Shown here in pieces: positions 24,809-35,662 of a stretch of DNA of 41,681 nucleotides. The translations under genes were made by a program, and so were the position numbers. The DNA is from Paracoccaceae bacterium (GTDB lineage Bacteria; Pseudomonadota; Alphaproteobacteria; Rhodobacterales; Rhodobacteraceae). Below the pieces are notes generated by a model. It was not told the DNA's origin and made no database searches. It worked only from the letters and a program-made list of their open reading frames with translations. The stretch spans positions 1-41,681 of the forward strand of contig JAAXIY010000062.1 of NCBI GenBank assembly GCA_012270125.1. Reading direction: 5' to 3'. The first letter of the stretch is position 1. Each line of letters starts with the position of its first letter.

Positions 24809-25231
24809 TTACTTTTTCGGCGGTATAGAATAAGTGACGGAAGCCCGTGCAACGGGCTTCTCAGAGCCTTCTGAGTAGACTTTTGCATCAGCCACAACAA
24901 GGCTCTTCCCAAATTTGAGAATTTCACAATTGGCAATTAGATCAGCCTCTCCTGATGGCTTCCTCATAAAATCAATAGAGCAATTTGTTGTCACTGCCAG
25001 AGCTTCCTTACCAAGCTTTGCTAAAATCGCCATATAAGCGGTGCAATCAACAAGAGAAAAAATAGCGGGGCCAGAGATAGTATTCCCAGGTCTTAAATGT
25101 TTAAAATTGACTATTAATCTAACTCGCGATCCAAATTCTGAAATTTCCAGAATTTCAAAGTCGTCTTTAACCTGGGGGAATATTTCCTCGACGTATTTGC
25201 TCAACTCTTGAATAGTAAAACGTAACGGCAT
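24809..25231 (-). CDS. PaaI-like hot-dog thioesterase
   Basis: A 140-residue 4HBT/PaaI-family acyl-CoA thioesterase candidate. It has the long-helix segment with the RPGNTISGPAIFSLVDCTAYMAIL pattern (family G-x-x-x-x-x-x-D catalytic helix, with the Asp in FSLVDCTAY) and the following strands LAVTTNCSIDFMRKP and ADLIANCEIL. Such enzymes hydrolyse short- or medium-chain or aromatic acyl-CoAs. ATG at 25231 with AAGG upstream. It is divergent, across 56 bases, from the ECHDC3-like gene, so the two probably share a control region and an acyl-CoA-related role. Substrate unknown. Confidence 0.85.
   Translation of the reverse strand: MPLRFTIQELSKYVEEIFPQVKDDFEILEISEFGSRVRLIVNFKHLRPGNTISGPAIFSLVDCTAYMAILAKLGKEALAVTTNCSIDFMRKPSGEADLIANCEILKFGKSLVVADAKVYSEGSEKPVARASVTYSIPPKK
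24840..24860. terminator. GC-rich hairpin just past the bactofilin gene, inside the end of the convergent thioesterase gene
   Basis: A perfect 9-base stem (GAAGCCCGT / ACGGGCTTC) with a GCA loop. It stands out as a GC-rich palindrome in AT-rich DNA, 36 bases beyond the bactofilin stop. No U-run follows. It overlaps codons of the thioesterase C-terminus (EKPVARAS). It may help end or stabilise the bactofilin transcript; chance coding palindrome is the alternative. Confidence 0.35.
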
Positions 25232-25240
25232 TATTTTAAC

Positions 25241-25260
25241 CTTAGAATTAATACTCTAAG
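25241..25260. repeat. Inverted repeat in the divergent thioesterase/crotonase promoter region
   Basis: CTTAGA and TCTAAG arms, 6 bases each, separated by 8 bases. It sits in the 56-base gap between two divergently transcribed genes, where an operator would be expected. The right half contains TTAATACTCTAA, a 12-mer that also occurs between mttB and lipA (37236-37247). Operator function is only a possibility. Confidence 0.3.
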
Positions 25261-25287
25261 ATTAAATAGATTTTTGTGGAGGACAAG

Positions 25288-26076
25288 ATGGCTATTTTAG
25301 AACGTAACGACAAAAATTCGGTTGCGTACATCCTTTTAAATTCACCTGACACTCTAAATTCTTTATCAGATGAAATGCTCGCTGCTCTAACTAAAGAATT
25401 TGAAAATTTAAAAAATGACCCAAAAATTAGAGCCGTTGTATTAGAAGGTGCTGGCAAAGCTTTTTGTGCCGGACATAATCTCAAAGAAATGACAAAAGGA
25501 CGTAAAGCTGAAGACGGAGGCAAAGCTTACTTTTTAGATTTGTTTAAAAGATGCGCAAGAATGATGATGTTGATACAAAAGTTACCTCAACCGGTCATAG
25601 CAAAAGTCCACGGAATAGCAACCGCTGCAGGATGTCAATTGGTAGCCACCTGCGATTTGGCCATTGCCGAAAAATCTACTAAATTTGGAGTTAATGGCGT
25701 CAATATTGGGCTTTTTTGTTCTACTCCAATGGTCGCTCTTTCTCGAAATATTACAAGAAAGAAAGCTTTTGAAATGTTAACGACTGGGGACTTCATCTCT
25801 GCAGAACAAGCAAAAACATTAGGACTTATTAATAGGGTAGTAGAAATAGAAAATTTTGATTTGGAAACAGAAAAACTGGCTGAACAAATTGCTTCAAAAC
25901 TGGGAGTAGCCGTCAAGATTGGGAAGGAAGCATTTTACAAGCAATTGGAAATGCCAATATCTGAAGCCTATGAATACACAGGACGAGTAATGGCGGAAAA
26001 TATGATGTTTCGGCAAACAGAAAAAGGCATTGACGCTTTTTTAAATAAGCGCGAACCCACCTGGGAACAAGATTAA
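25288..26076 (+). CDS. Enoyl-CoA hydratase/isomerase family protein, ECHDC3-like, lacking both catalytic Glu
   Basis: A 262-residue crotonase-fold protein. The fold and oxyanion-hole regions are intact (FCAGHNL at 59-65 and GIATAAG at 109-115), but the two hydratase glutamates are replaced by Q117 (AAGCQLVATCD) and G137 (FGVNGVNIG). The stretches AAGCQLVA and GVNIGLFCSTPMVAL match the ECHDC3 group, which shares these changes. A hydratase activity is therefore doubtful; another reaction of the superfamily or a binding role is possible. The ATG at 25288 has an excellent GGAGG; a GTG reading from 25276 would overlap it. Divergent from the PaaI-like thioesterase. Not to be confused with the CaiD-type crotonase at 2878-3666, which keeps both acids. 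Confidence 0.87.
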   Translation: MAILERNDKNSVAYILLNSPDTLNSLSDEMLAALTKEFENLKNDPKIRAVVLEGAGKAFCAGHNLKEMTKGRKAEDGGKAYFLDLFKRCARMMMLIQKLPQPVIAKVHGIATAAGCQLVATCDLAIAEKSTKFGVNGVNIGLFCSTPMVALSRNITRKKAFEMLTTGDFISAEQAKTLGLINRVVEIENFDLETEKLAEQIASKLGVAVKIGKEAFYKQLEMPISEAYEYTGRVMAENMMFRQTEKGIDAFLNKREPTWEQD

Positions 26077-26089
26077 AATTTATAGCAGT

Positions 26090-26926
26090 CTAGAAACCGA
26101 TCATAGCGCGGACTTCACTAGGCTTAAAACCTTCAAGTCGATATTTTTGTATCGACTTTGAGTCGTCTCTCTTTGCCAGCCGCTTTCCATTTTCGTCACA
26201 AATTAACTTATGATGATAATAAAAAGGTTTATGAAAACCAAAATAAGTGTTTAATACGGTGTGAATTTTAGTCGCTTCAAATAAATCCATACCTCGAACA
26301 ACGTGAGTTATGTTTTGATGAGCGTCGTCAATCACACAAGCTAAATGATATGCGGGATAGCTTTTTCGCCATAGTACAACGTCACCAATCGTTTTTAAAA
26401 ATTCAGACAATGTGAAAGATATTTTTCCTTTCTTTTGACCTAATTCGTTAAAAGTGAATATCTTTTCTTCGCCCAAATTGACTTTCATTCGCAGGACATT
26501 ATTAAAATTAATTTTTGACGAAACTATATTTTCCCTACATGTACCTGGATAAACGAGACCATCCGGTCCCAAAAATTTATCATCTATATGAGGTGCACTT
26601 AAAGCTAGTTTTATATCTTTTCGGCTACAAAAACATTCAAAAAGGCCCAGTTCATTTTTAAAGTTTGTCAAAATATTTTTATATTTTTCAAGCTCTTCTG
26701 ATTGTCTAACTATTGGACCATCCCAAGACAAGCCTAGCCAATCAAGATCTTCAAAGATTTGGTTTTCCCATTTTTTTTTCGAACGCGACTGATCTAAATC
26801 CTCTATTCGAACATAAAACTTTCCACCTTTTCTACGAGCCATATCATGGGAAATAATTGCAGAATAAGCATGACCCAAGTGCAAAGGTCCAGTAGGTGAA
26901 GGTGCAAAACGAGTTATAAAAGTCAA
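26090..26926 (-). CDS. gluQ: Glutamyl-Q tRNA(Asp) synthetase GluQ (YadB)
   Basis: A truncated glutamyl-tRNA synthetase paralogue that attaches glutamate to queuosine in the anticodon of tRNA-Asp. The 278-residue protein is only a catalytic domain, without an anticodon-binding domain. It has FAPSPTGPLHLGHA (class I HIGH signature), the zinc-site cysteines in CFCSRKD and YPGTCREN, and a KRLAKRD signature in the KMSKS position. The start is TTG at 26926, overlapping the stop of the upstream methyltransferase gene as TTGA; no ATG exists before the HIGH motif. No good Shine-Dalgarno is seen, so translation probably depends on coupling. QueA at 17188-18240 supports the queuosine link. Last gene of a hisI-trmFO-methyltransferase-gluQ run. 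Confidence 0.92.
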   Translation of the reverse strand: MTFITRFAPSPTGPLHLGHAYSAIISHDMARRKGGKFYVRIEDLDQSRSKKKWENQIFEDLDWLGLSWDGPIVRQSEELEKYKNILTNFKNELGLFECFCSRKDIKLALSAPHIDDKFLGPDGLVYPGTCRENIVSSKINFNNVLRMKVNLGEEKIFTFNELGQKKGKISFTLSEFLKTIGDVVLWRKSYPAYHLACVIDDAHQNITHVVRGMDLFEATKIHTVLNTYFGFHKPFYYHHKLICDENGKRLAKRDDSKSIQKYRLEGFKPSEVRAMIGF

Positions 26927-27534
26927 AGTTTTTTAAGAATATAGATATTGGACTTCAAGTTGGCTTTAGGAAGATGGCTGCCATAATTTTTGTGTAGCAT
27001 AGCCGCGCGACCGCTATCTACATAATGCTCGACTTTTTCTTCATAAATTGGGTCGCCGAGCGTGTGATCATTGAATGAAAAAGCAAAAAGCCCACTCGGC
27101 GGTAACAAAGAAAATAAATCATCAAAAACTTTAAGCGGAGCAGCTCCAGAACCTATTACGCCAATAGCCGTTATTATTTTGTATTGTTCCGAATAAATTG
27201 GAATTTTAGTATCTGGATCAAATACTTTGAGGCTTTTGTATAGAGATTTTTTTTCAGCAATACGCACCATTTCTTTTGAAACATCCAACCCATCAAGGTT
27301 CTTAAATCCAACAGACTGGAGTGCTAAACCAGATAAACCTGTTCCACATCCATAATCTAATATTAAAGTAGATTTATCAGAAACATATTCTTTCAGTGCT
27401 TTTGCAATTCGATCAGGAGTAGCATATCCGTTTTCAATTACCTCTTGATCGTATGTTGTTGCCCATGAAGCATAAAGCTCTCGACTATCAGAAGTACTGA
27501 CATCATAAACTTTGTTTAAATAATTATTTTCCAT
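26923..27534 (-). CDS. Class I SAM-dependent methyltransferase, METTL27/WBSCR27-like, unknown substrate
   Basis: A 203-residue Rossmann methyltransferase. The SAM motif I is LILDYGCGTGLSG, with LDGLDVSKEMVRIAEKK as motif II. The preceding segment ELYASWATTYDQEVIENGY resembles the (Y)DxWAxxYDxDV pattern of the WBSCR27/METTL27 group, whose substrates are not established. The ATG at 27534 is preferred to a TTG two codons earlier; the Shine-Dalgarno is weak. It starts 18 bases after trmFO and ends in a TTGA overlap with gluQ, so it lies inside a tRNA-modification gene run. That context suggests, without proving, a tRNA or translation-linked substrate; a small-molecule substrate is equally possible. 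Confidence 0.8.
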   Translation of the reverse strand: MENNYLNKVYDVSTSDSRELYASWATTYDQEVIENGYATPDRIAKALKEYVSDKSTLILDYGCGTGLSGLALQSVGFKNLDGLDVSKEMVRIAEKKSLYKSLKVFDPDTKIPIYSEQYKIITAIGVIGSGAAPLKVFDDLFSLLPPSGLFAFSFNDHTLGDPIYEEKVEHYVDSGRAAMLHKNYGSHLPKANLKSNIYILKKL

Positions 27535-27552
27535 AAACAATACCGTAAAGCA

Positions 27553-28908
27553 TCAAGTTAACTTACGTCCATCAAAATTTGACAACCAGTCAGACCAAGA
27601 TTTTTTTGCACGCTCAGTATAGGCTCTATAACGATCAGAACGGCCTTTCCGACCACTTTTTAAACCTTCAATGGCGGGAAATAGTCCAAAATTAACATTC
27701 ATCGGTTGAAATGTCTTTGCATGCGCTCCGCCAGTGATATGATTTACTAAAGACCCAATAGCTGTATTTATTGGGACTTCAGGAATGCTTTTATTAAAAA
27801 TTTCTAGAGAGGCAAAACGACCCGCCAACAAGCCGATTGAAGCACTTTCTACATACCCTTCAACACCTGTGATTTGTCCTGCAAATCGTATGTTTGATCT
27901 TGGTTTAAATCGCAGCTGGTTATCAAGCAAAGTTGGAGAATTTATAAATGAGTTTCTATGAATGCCCCCAAGCCTAGCAAATTCGGCTTTTTCCAACCCA
28001 GGAACCATACGCAACACTTCTTTTTGGGCGCCATATTTCATTTTAGTCTGAAACCCAACTATATTGTATAGTGTTCCAAGCGCATTATCACGACGAAGCT
28101 GTACAACGGCATAGGGCTTTTCCTCAGAATGGGGATTAGTCAATCCAACAGGTTTCATAGGACCAAACCTTAAAGTTTCTAATCCTCTCTCAGCCATGAC
28201 TTCAACAGGAAGGCATCCATTAAAATAATTTGCAGTTTCGCCTTCCTTAAATTCCGTTTTTTCAGCGGCCAAAAGAGCATCTATAAATTTGTAATATTGC
28301 TCTTTGGTCATAGGACAATTTAAATAAGCGGTTCTCTCCTCCTCCGTTTCTCCCTTATCATATCGGGATTGCATCCAAGCCTTGGACATGTCTATTGAGT
28401 CAAAGTAAACTATTGGGGCTATGGCATCAAAAAATGCCAACGCTTCTGTGCCAGTAAATTCCACAATAGAATTGGCTAATTTAGAGGAAGTAAGTGGGCC
28501 TGTAGCAACAATCCACTTTCCCTCATTGGGAAGTGACGTAACTTCTTCGTAAGAAATTTTTATATTGGGATGGGATTTCAATTTATTGGTAATTGAATTG
28601 GCAAATTCATCTCTATCCACAGCAAGTGCTCCGCCTGCTGGCAATTTATGCTCATAAGCGGTGCTAATGACCAAACCGTTTGCACGCATCATTTCCCAAT
28701 GCAAAAGCCCAACTGCGTTTTGTTCATGATCGTTTGAGCGAAAAGAATTTGAACAAACCATTTCACCTAATTTTTCTGTTTGATGAGCAAAAGTTTTAAC
28801 CTTAGGTCGCATTTCATAAAGAGTAACTTGAATACCCATATTTGCCGCTTGCCAAGCCGCTTCGCAGCCTGCCATTCCACCTCCTATGATTTTTAATGAT
28901 TTATCCAT
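27553..28908 (-). CDS. trmFO: Methylenetetrahydrofolate-tRNA-(uracil-5-)-methyltransferase TrmFO
   Basis: FAD- and folate-dependent enzyme that makes m5U54 in the T-loop of tRNA, using methylene-THF as carbon donor. The 451-residue protein begins with the FAD motif [13 protein letters not shown], followed by ACEAYE-like [29 protein letters not shown], the [13 protein letters not shown] block with its conserved Cys and [15 protein letters not shown] near the C-terminus. The start overlaps the end of hisI by 8 bases (the TAA stop lies within ATGGATAA). TrmFO replaces SAM-dependent TrmA in Gram-positives and many alphaproteobacteria. It draws on the same methylene-THF pool as the MetF-like enzyme in this window. 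Confidence 0.95.
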   Translation of the reverse strand: MDKSLKIIGGGMAGCEAAWQAANMGIQVTLYEMRPKVKTFAHQTEKLGEMVCSNSFRSNDHEQNAVGLLHWEMMRANGLVISTAYEHKLPAGGALAVDRDEFANSITNKLKSHPNIKISYEEVTSLPNEGKWIVATGPLTSSKLANSIVEFTGTEALAFFDAIAPIVYFDSIDMSKAWMQSRYDKGETEEERTAYLNCPMTKEQYYKFIDALLAAEKTEFKEGETANYFNGCLPVEVMAERGLETLRFGPMKPVGLTNPHSEEKPYAVVQLRRDNALGTLYNIVGFQTKMKYGAQKEVLRMVPGLEKAEFARLGGIHRNSFINSPTLLDNQLRFKPRSNIRFAGQITGVEGYVESASIGLLAGRFASLEIFNKSIPEVPINTAIGSLVNHITGGAHAKTFQPMNVNFGLFPAIEGLKSGRKGRSDRYRAYTERAKKSWSDWLSNFDGRKLT

Positions 28909-29272
28909 TTTGATCGACTGGAACCATCAATTCAAATTCAGATCCATCAATAATGCCGGTAAAAAAGCAACTCTTTCTATTTGTATGACAAGCTGGACCT
29001 TTTTGCTTAACTATTGCTAATAATGCGTCTCTGTCACAATCAAATCTCAGCTCAACAAGTTCTTGTGTATTTCCAGAAGTTTCACCTTTTATCCAGAATT
29101 CACTGCGAGAACGAGACCAATAAGTCAGCTTGCCTGTTTTAAGAGTGCGCTCCACTGCCTCTAGGTTCATCCAGGCAAGCATCAAAACTTCTAGAGTATT
29201 ATTATCCTGGGCAATTACGGGAATTAGACCCGCTTCATTGTATTTTAGTGTGCTCGGCTCAAAGTTGTTCAT
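28901..29272 (-). CDS. hisI: Phosphoribosyl-AMP cyclohydrolase HisI
   Basis: Opens the adenine ring of PR-AMP in histidine biosynthesis; zinc enzyme. The 123-residue stand-alone form (no HisE fusion) shows LMLAWMN (30-36), [20 protein letters not shown], the metal-binding DCDRDALL and [13 protein letters not shown]. It is separated from other his genes, as often seen in alphaproteobacteria. The ATG at 29272 follows GGAT. It overlaps trmFO by 8 bases and is divergent from the iron-sulfur scaffold gene across 68 bases. Confidence 0.95.
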   Translation of the reverse strand: MNNFEPSTLKYNEAGLIPVIAQDNNTLEVLMLAWMNLEAVERTLKTGKLTYWSRSRSEFWIKGETSGNTQELVELRFDCDRDALLAIVKQKGPACHTNRKSCFFTGIIDGSEFELMVPVDQNG

Positions 29273-29340
29273 ATTAATTATCCATTTGCAACTAATGCTA
29301 GTTATCCTATTTATTAATTATAAATGAAAAGGAAAAGAGC

Positions 29341-29787
29341 ATGCCGTCTGAAACTGACCTAATTAAATTGTATTCAGACAAAATTCTTAAATTGGCAGCT
29401 CAGCCAATTTTCCGAGAGCGTTTATCAAAACCCGATGCATCGGCTACAAAAAGATCACCTTTATGTGGGTCCGCTGTGACTGTTGATATAATAGTTGAAA
29501 GTGGAATTATAACTAATTATGGGCAAGATGTAAGAGCTTGCGCGCTAGGCCAAGCCTCGTCGACTATTCTAGGAAAGGCTATCATTGGGCGTTCTTTTTC
29601 AGAAATACAGAAGGTATTTAGAGAATTATCTAACATGCTCACTGAAAACGGTCCAACGCCCAGCAAGCCTTTTGAAGATTTTTACATATTGAAGCCAGCG
29701 TCCGAATACAAAAATAGACATGCCTCAATACTACTTGCCCTTGAAGCAACTTTGGATGCTTTCAATCAAATACAAAGTGACCATTAA
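29341..29787 (+). CDS. SufU/NifU-N-like iron-sulfur cluster assembly scaffold protein
   Basis: A 148-residue protein of the IscU/SufU/NifU N-terminal fold. Two of the three expected cluster or zinc cysteines are present: C42 in SPLCGSAV and C67 in RACALGQASSTI. The third, expected in the late helix, reads H127 in EYKNRHASILLALEA. Stand-alone versions of this kind next to hisI are familiar in alphaproteobacteria and of unclear role. AAGGAAAAG precedes the ATG. Divergent from hisI, convergent with the candidate small protein gene. A true scaffold role is uncertain because of the missing third cysteine. Confidence 0.82.
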   Translation: MPSETDLIKLYSDKILKLAAQPIFRERLSKPDASATKRSPLCGSAVTVDIIVESGIITNYGQDVRACALGQASSTILGKAIIGRSFSEIQKVFRELSNMLTENGPTPSKPFEDFYILKPASEYKNRHASILLALEATLDAFNQIQSDH

Positions 29788-29813
29788 CAATCAAAAAAAT
29801 GTACCTCTACTTT

Positions 29814-29936
29814 TTAAAAAAGTATGGGAATATGTAATGCTGTCGCAAAGATAAAAAATAATGAGACACATCCAATCATATCAAGCAAAATAGTTTCTTT
29901 TTGTTTAGAAAAAATCATTTTCAATTGAACAAGCAT
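29814..29936 (-). CDS. Candidate 40-residue single-pass membrane protein
   Basis: A 41-codon frame on the minus strand in the 243-base gap between recG and the scaffold gene. The product has a short basic N-terminus (MLVQLKMIFSKQKE) and one strongly hydrophobic helix (about residues 16-40, MIGCVSLFFIFATALHIPIL), ending in IPILF. An AGG sits 12-13 bases before the ATG and a TATAAA box (29957-29962 on plus coordinates) lies 20 bases before it. An internal ATG at 29918 would give 34 residues. The hydrophobic composition could arise by chance in AT-rich DNA, so this is a candidate, not a firm gene. It begins 94 bases downstream of the recG stop. Confidence 0.35.
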   Translation of the reverse strand: MLVQLKMIFSKQKETILLDMIGCVSLFFIFATALHIPILF

Positions 29937-30030
29937 GTAACCAACCTAACTGTATTTTTATAATGTTTCTATTTTGTTCTCATATTATTCTCTATTTGTC
30001 AAATAATAATTAGAACAAATCAGGAATTGG

Positions 30031-32120
30031 TTAACCAACAGATATAAGCCTAATGGATTTATCTTGCTCCATTAACCACAGAAGATTTCTAGTAGCTCTG
30101 CCCTGTGGCGTTTCTAGCTTTGGATCTTTTGCGAGTAGATATCTTGCTTGCTGATGAGCCGTTTCCATTAACATTTCAATCATCTCAACGTTTGACATTC
30201 TAAACCTTGGCAAGCCAGATTGAGCTGTTCCAATTACATCACCAGATCCCCTGAGACTTAGGTCAACCTCTGCAATTTTAAAACCATCTTCGGTCTCTCT
30301 CAAGATAGATAATCTTTTTTTGCTAGCAATATTCAGTGGTTCTTTATACAGCAGCAAGCAAGTCGATTGGTTTATCCCTCGACCTACTCGGCCTCGCAAT
30401 TGATGCAGTTGCGCTAACCCAAATTTTTCAGCATTCTCAACTACCATAATATTTGCTGTAGGAACATTTACCCCAACTTCAATTACAGTAGTTGCCACGA
30501 GAAGCTTAGTTTTTCCAGAAACAAAACGATCCATAATTTTATCTTTTATTTCTGATGACATTTTACCATGAACTAACTCAACTATTCCCTCTCCTAGCTT
30601 AGCCCGTAGCTGCGCAAATCGACGTTCAGCGGCTGTATAATGTAAAACCTCACTTTCTTCGATTAGTGGACAGACCCAATATGCTTGAGCTCCATCGGCA
30701 ATGGATTGTTTTAATTTATCAACAACCTCATCAATTCGTGAGCTTGAGATGAGTGCAGTTTTAATTGGTTTTCTGCCTGGGGGCTTCTCCCTAATTATAC
30801 TAATATCCATGTCACCGTACTGAGCTAGAGCCAACGACCTAGGGATTGGAGTTGCTGTCATAACTAAAAGATCAACAGCACTCCCCTTTTTTCCTAATTC
30901 AAGTCTTTGGCGAACACCAAATCTGTGCTGCTCATCTACAACTGCAAGGCGCAAGTCTTTAAAAACAACATCAGACTGGAAAAGCGCGTGGGTTCCAATA
31001 ATAATGTCTGTCTTACCCTCTTTTAAATCATTCAATTTATTATTTCTTGCAGTACCTTTATCTCGACCCGTTAAGAGATTTAAATTTATATCTATATTTT
31101 CAGCCAACGGTAATAATGTTTCAAAATGCTGCCTTGCCAGAATTTCAGTGGGCGCCATTATTGCACCTTGTCCACCAGCCTCAACTGCAGCAACTAAGCC
31201 CATAAATGCGACTATGGTTTTACCTGAACCAACATCTCCTTGTAAAAGACGATTCATCCTCTCCGGTTTTTTTAAATCTTCTAATATATCAGTAATTGAA
31301 AGTTTTTGATCCTTAGTAAAACTAAAAGACAAGTATGATAACACTTTTTTGCTCAGAATACCGGTGGGTATATTCATTATCCCCCTTGATTTCTTTATTT
31401 TATTTCTAGCAATCGAAAGAGACAACTGATGTGAAAATAATTCGTCAAACGATAATCTGAGCCTTGCAGGGTCTGTGATTGAAGCACTGTTGGCAGATTT
31501 CGGCCGATGAGCGGCATACAAAGAGTCTCGCCATGAAGGCCAATTTCTTTCTTTCAGTAAATTTGGATCAATCCACTCACCAAGCTCAGGCAAATTTTTC
31601 AAAAGCACATCAACCGTACCAAACATAAGCTTTTGACTAACACCTGAAGTGAGTGGATAAACGGGTTCAAATCGAACAATAGTCTCATTATCAGTGATTG
31701 TCCTTACATGGTGAGGGTGTACAATTTGAGGAACATCATCATAAAATTCCAATTTTCCAGAAATTATTCTGCGCTCGCCTACTGGTAGAAGAGTTTCAAG
31801 ATATTGTTTTCTCGCGTTAAAAAAAACTAATTGAAAGCTAACTTCTGCATCTAGTACATTGATCCTGTACGCAGAAGTACGAGTTCGACCAATCTTGTGA
31901 GATTTGACTAAAACTTCGACGGTAACGATTTGAGATGATTTAATCCCGCGAACACTCTTAACGGGTACTCGGTCTAATACTGAAAATGGCAACGTAAATA
32001 AAAAATCGCGAGGTTTCTCTATCGAGATATTTTTTAGATTATTAATAGTTTTTGGGCCTATCCCAGAAATATTGTTCAAATCACCAAACAAATGCAATAA
32101 TTCTAAAGGTCTCGTTCCCA

Positions 32121-32121
<1 letters not shown>
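30031..32121 (-). CDS. recG: ATP-dependent DNA helicase RecG
   Basis: Branch-migrating helicase that reverses stalled forks and processes D- and R-loops. The 696-residue protein has an N-terminal wedge domain with OB fold (about 55-150), then two helicase lobes: Walker A GDVGSGKT (296-303), the DEQH box VVDEQHRFG, motif III MTATPIPRSLAL, and motifs V-VI with ATTVIEVGVNVP and QLRGRVGRG. The start shares one base with the ligA stop (TAATG), so ligA and recG are coupled, a fitting DNA-repair pair. The stop codon lies in a chance 12-base palindrome (30027-30038). Confidence 0.97.
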
Positions 32122-34265
<2,144 letters not shown>

Positions 34266-34362
34266 TCACTTTATTAAAGTTTCTCTAAAAACAAAGTCAG
34301 ATACAACATGAATTAGTATGTTGAGAAAATTGATTTCTACTTATATTTAATTTAAGAGACGA

Positions 34363-34372
34363 ACGGATCCGT
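34363..34372. repeat. Perfect 10-base palindrome between ligA and mnmA
   Basis: ACGGATCCGT, the most GC-rich stretch in the 183-base divergent gap between ligA and mnmA. It could be an operator half of a larger site or a chance palindrome; nothing else in the gap (mostly A/T) is recognisable. Confidence 0.25.
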
Positions 34373-34439
34373 CGATCTTTGTTTGAATAGCAAAAATTTT
34401 CTTTCAGAAGAACCAGATTTTGAGTGTTAAAAAGTTATT

Positions 34440-35585
34440 GTGTCAAAATTAAATACAACAAAATTAAATTCACTGGGGTTTGATAAACCACCTAACGAAA
34501 CGAGAGTTGTTGTTGCCATGTCAGGAGGTGTCGACAGCTCTGTAGTCGCTGCTAAACTGGCGAGCGAAGGATATGATGTTATTGGCGTCACTCTGCAACT
34601 TTATGACCACGGAGCTGCGCTTGCAAAAAAAGGTGCCTGCTGCGCTGGCATCGATATTCATGATGCCAGAAGAGTGGCTGAAAACATGAAGTTTCCTCAC
34701 TATGTTCTTGATTATGAAAATATTTTTAAAGAAACGGTGATAGATGAATTTGCGGATAGCTATTTGGGAGGGGCTACACCAGTACCCTGTATTCGGTGTA
34801 ATGAAAGAGTAAAGTTTAAAGATCTGATGGAAACAGCTAGAGAATTAGATGCTGACTGTATGGCCACTGGCCATTACATCCAACGAAAAAATGGAAGGAA
34901 TGGACCAGAGCTTCATTGCGCTGCTGATCCAAAACGTGATCAAAGCTATTTTCTATTTCCAACCACAAAAAAACAGTTAGAATTTTTAAGATTTCCTCTT
35001 GGTCATCTAAAATCAAAAGAGGAAACGCGAGCTCTAGCAAAAAAATTTCAGTTGAGCATATCAGATAAACCAGACAGTCAAGATATTTGCTTTGTGCCAA
35101 ATGGTGACTATGCCTCTGTTATAGAGAAATTGAGACCTGGAGCTGCAGAACCAGGAAAGATTATTCACTCAGATGGAAGGGTTTTAGGAACACACGCTGG
35201 AATAATCAATTATACTGTCGGGCAACGAAGGGGCTTAGGTATTGGAGGATTAAATGATCCTTTATATGTAATTTCATTGAATGTAGAAACTCGTGAAGTA
35301 GTTGTCGGCCCTAAAGAGCTTTTAAAAGCGAAAAAAATAGTAGTTACCCAAGTTAATTGGTTAGGCGATCAAAGTTTTTTATCAGCAAACGAATGGAAGT
35401 TAAAAGTTAAAGTTCGCTCCACGCGACCACCTCAAAATGCAATAGTCAAACCAAAATCTGATGGTTCCGCTAAGGTTGAACTATTGGAGCCTGAACAAGG
35501 AATCGCTCCGGGCCAAGCATGTGTTTTTTACGATGAAGATAGCTCAAGGGTACTAGGCGGTGGTTGGATTAACAAAGCTGAATAA
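34440..35585 (+). CDS. mnmA: tRNA-specific 2-thiouridylase MnmA
   Basis: Makes the 2-thio group of s2U34 in tRNA-Lys, -Glu and -Gln, with sulfur from a persulfide relay. The 381-residue protein has the PP-loop [12 protein letters not shown] (26-37), the catalytic cysteines in [10 protein letters not shown] (C120) and DSQDICFVP, and the later [12 protein letters not shown] block. The start is GTG at 34440, giving the N-terminus with [10 protein letters not shown] that is common in Rhodobacterales MnmA. No clear Shine-Dalgarno is visible. Divergent from ligA; followed after 77 bases by the TPR protein gene. Confidence 0.96.
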   Translation: MSKLNTTKLNSLGFDKPPNETRVVVAMSGGVDSSVVAAKLASEGYDVIGVTLQLYDHGAALAKKGACCAGIDIHDARRVAENMKFPHYVLDYENIFKETVIDEFADSYLGGATPVPCIRCNERVKFKDLMETARELDADCMATGHYIQRKNGRNGPELHCAADPKRDQSYFLFPTTKKQLEFLRFPLGHLKSKEETRALAKKFQLSISDKPDSQDICFVPNGDYASVIEKLRPGAAEPGKIIHSDGRVLGTHAGIINYTVGQRRGLGIGGLNDPLYVISLNVETREVVVGPKELLKAKKIVVTQVNWLGDQSFLSANEWKLKVKVRSTRPPQNAIVKPKSDGSAKVELLEPEQGIAPGQACVFYDEDSSRVLGGGWINKAE

Positions 35586-35596
35586 TTTCTAGATAC

Positions 35597-35627
35597 TTGA
35601 CCAAAAGAATATCAAAACTACCATAAA
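35597..35627 (+). promoter_or_regulatory. Weak sigma-70-like promoter before the TPR protein gene
   Basis: TTGACC at 35597-35602 and CATAAA at 35622-35627, with a 19-base spacer, about 35 bases before the TPR gene start. The -35 match is good, the -10 match and spacing are poor. It would let the TPR gene be transcribed apart from mnmA. Confidence 0.25.
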
Positions 35628-35662
35628 GTTGATAGAATGTTCGTTCTACTTGAGGTCTTGCA

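Noticed and set aside
30027-30038. 12-base palindrome TTGGTTAACCAA at the recG stop
   Set aside because: No loop, no U-run and it overlaps coding sequence; likely chance.
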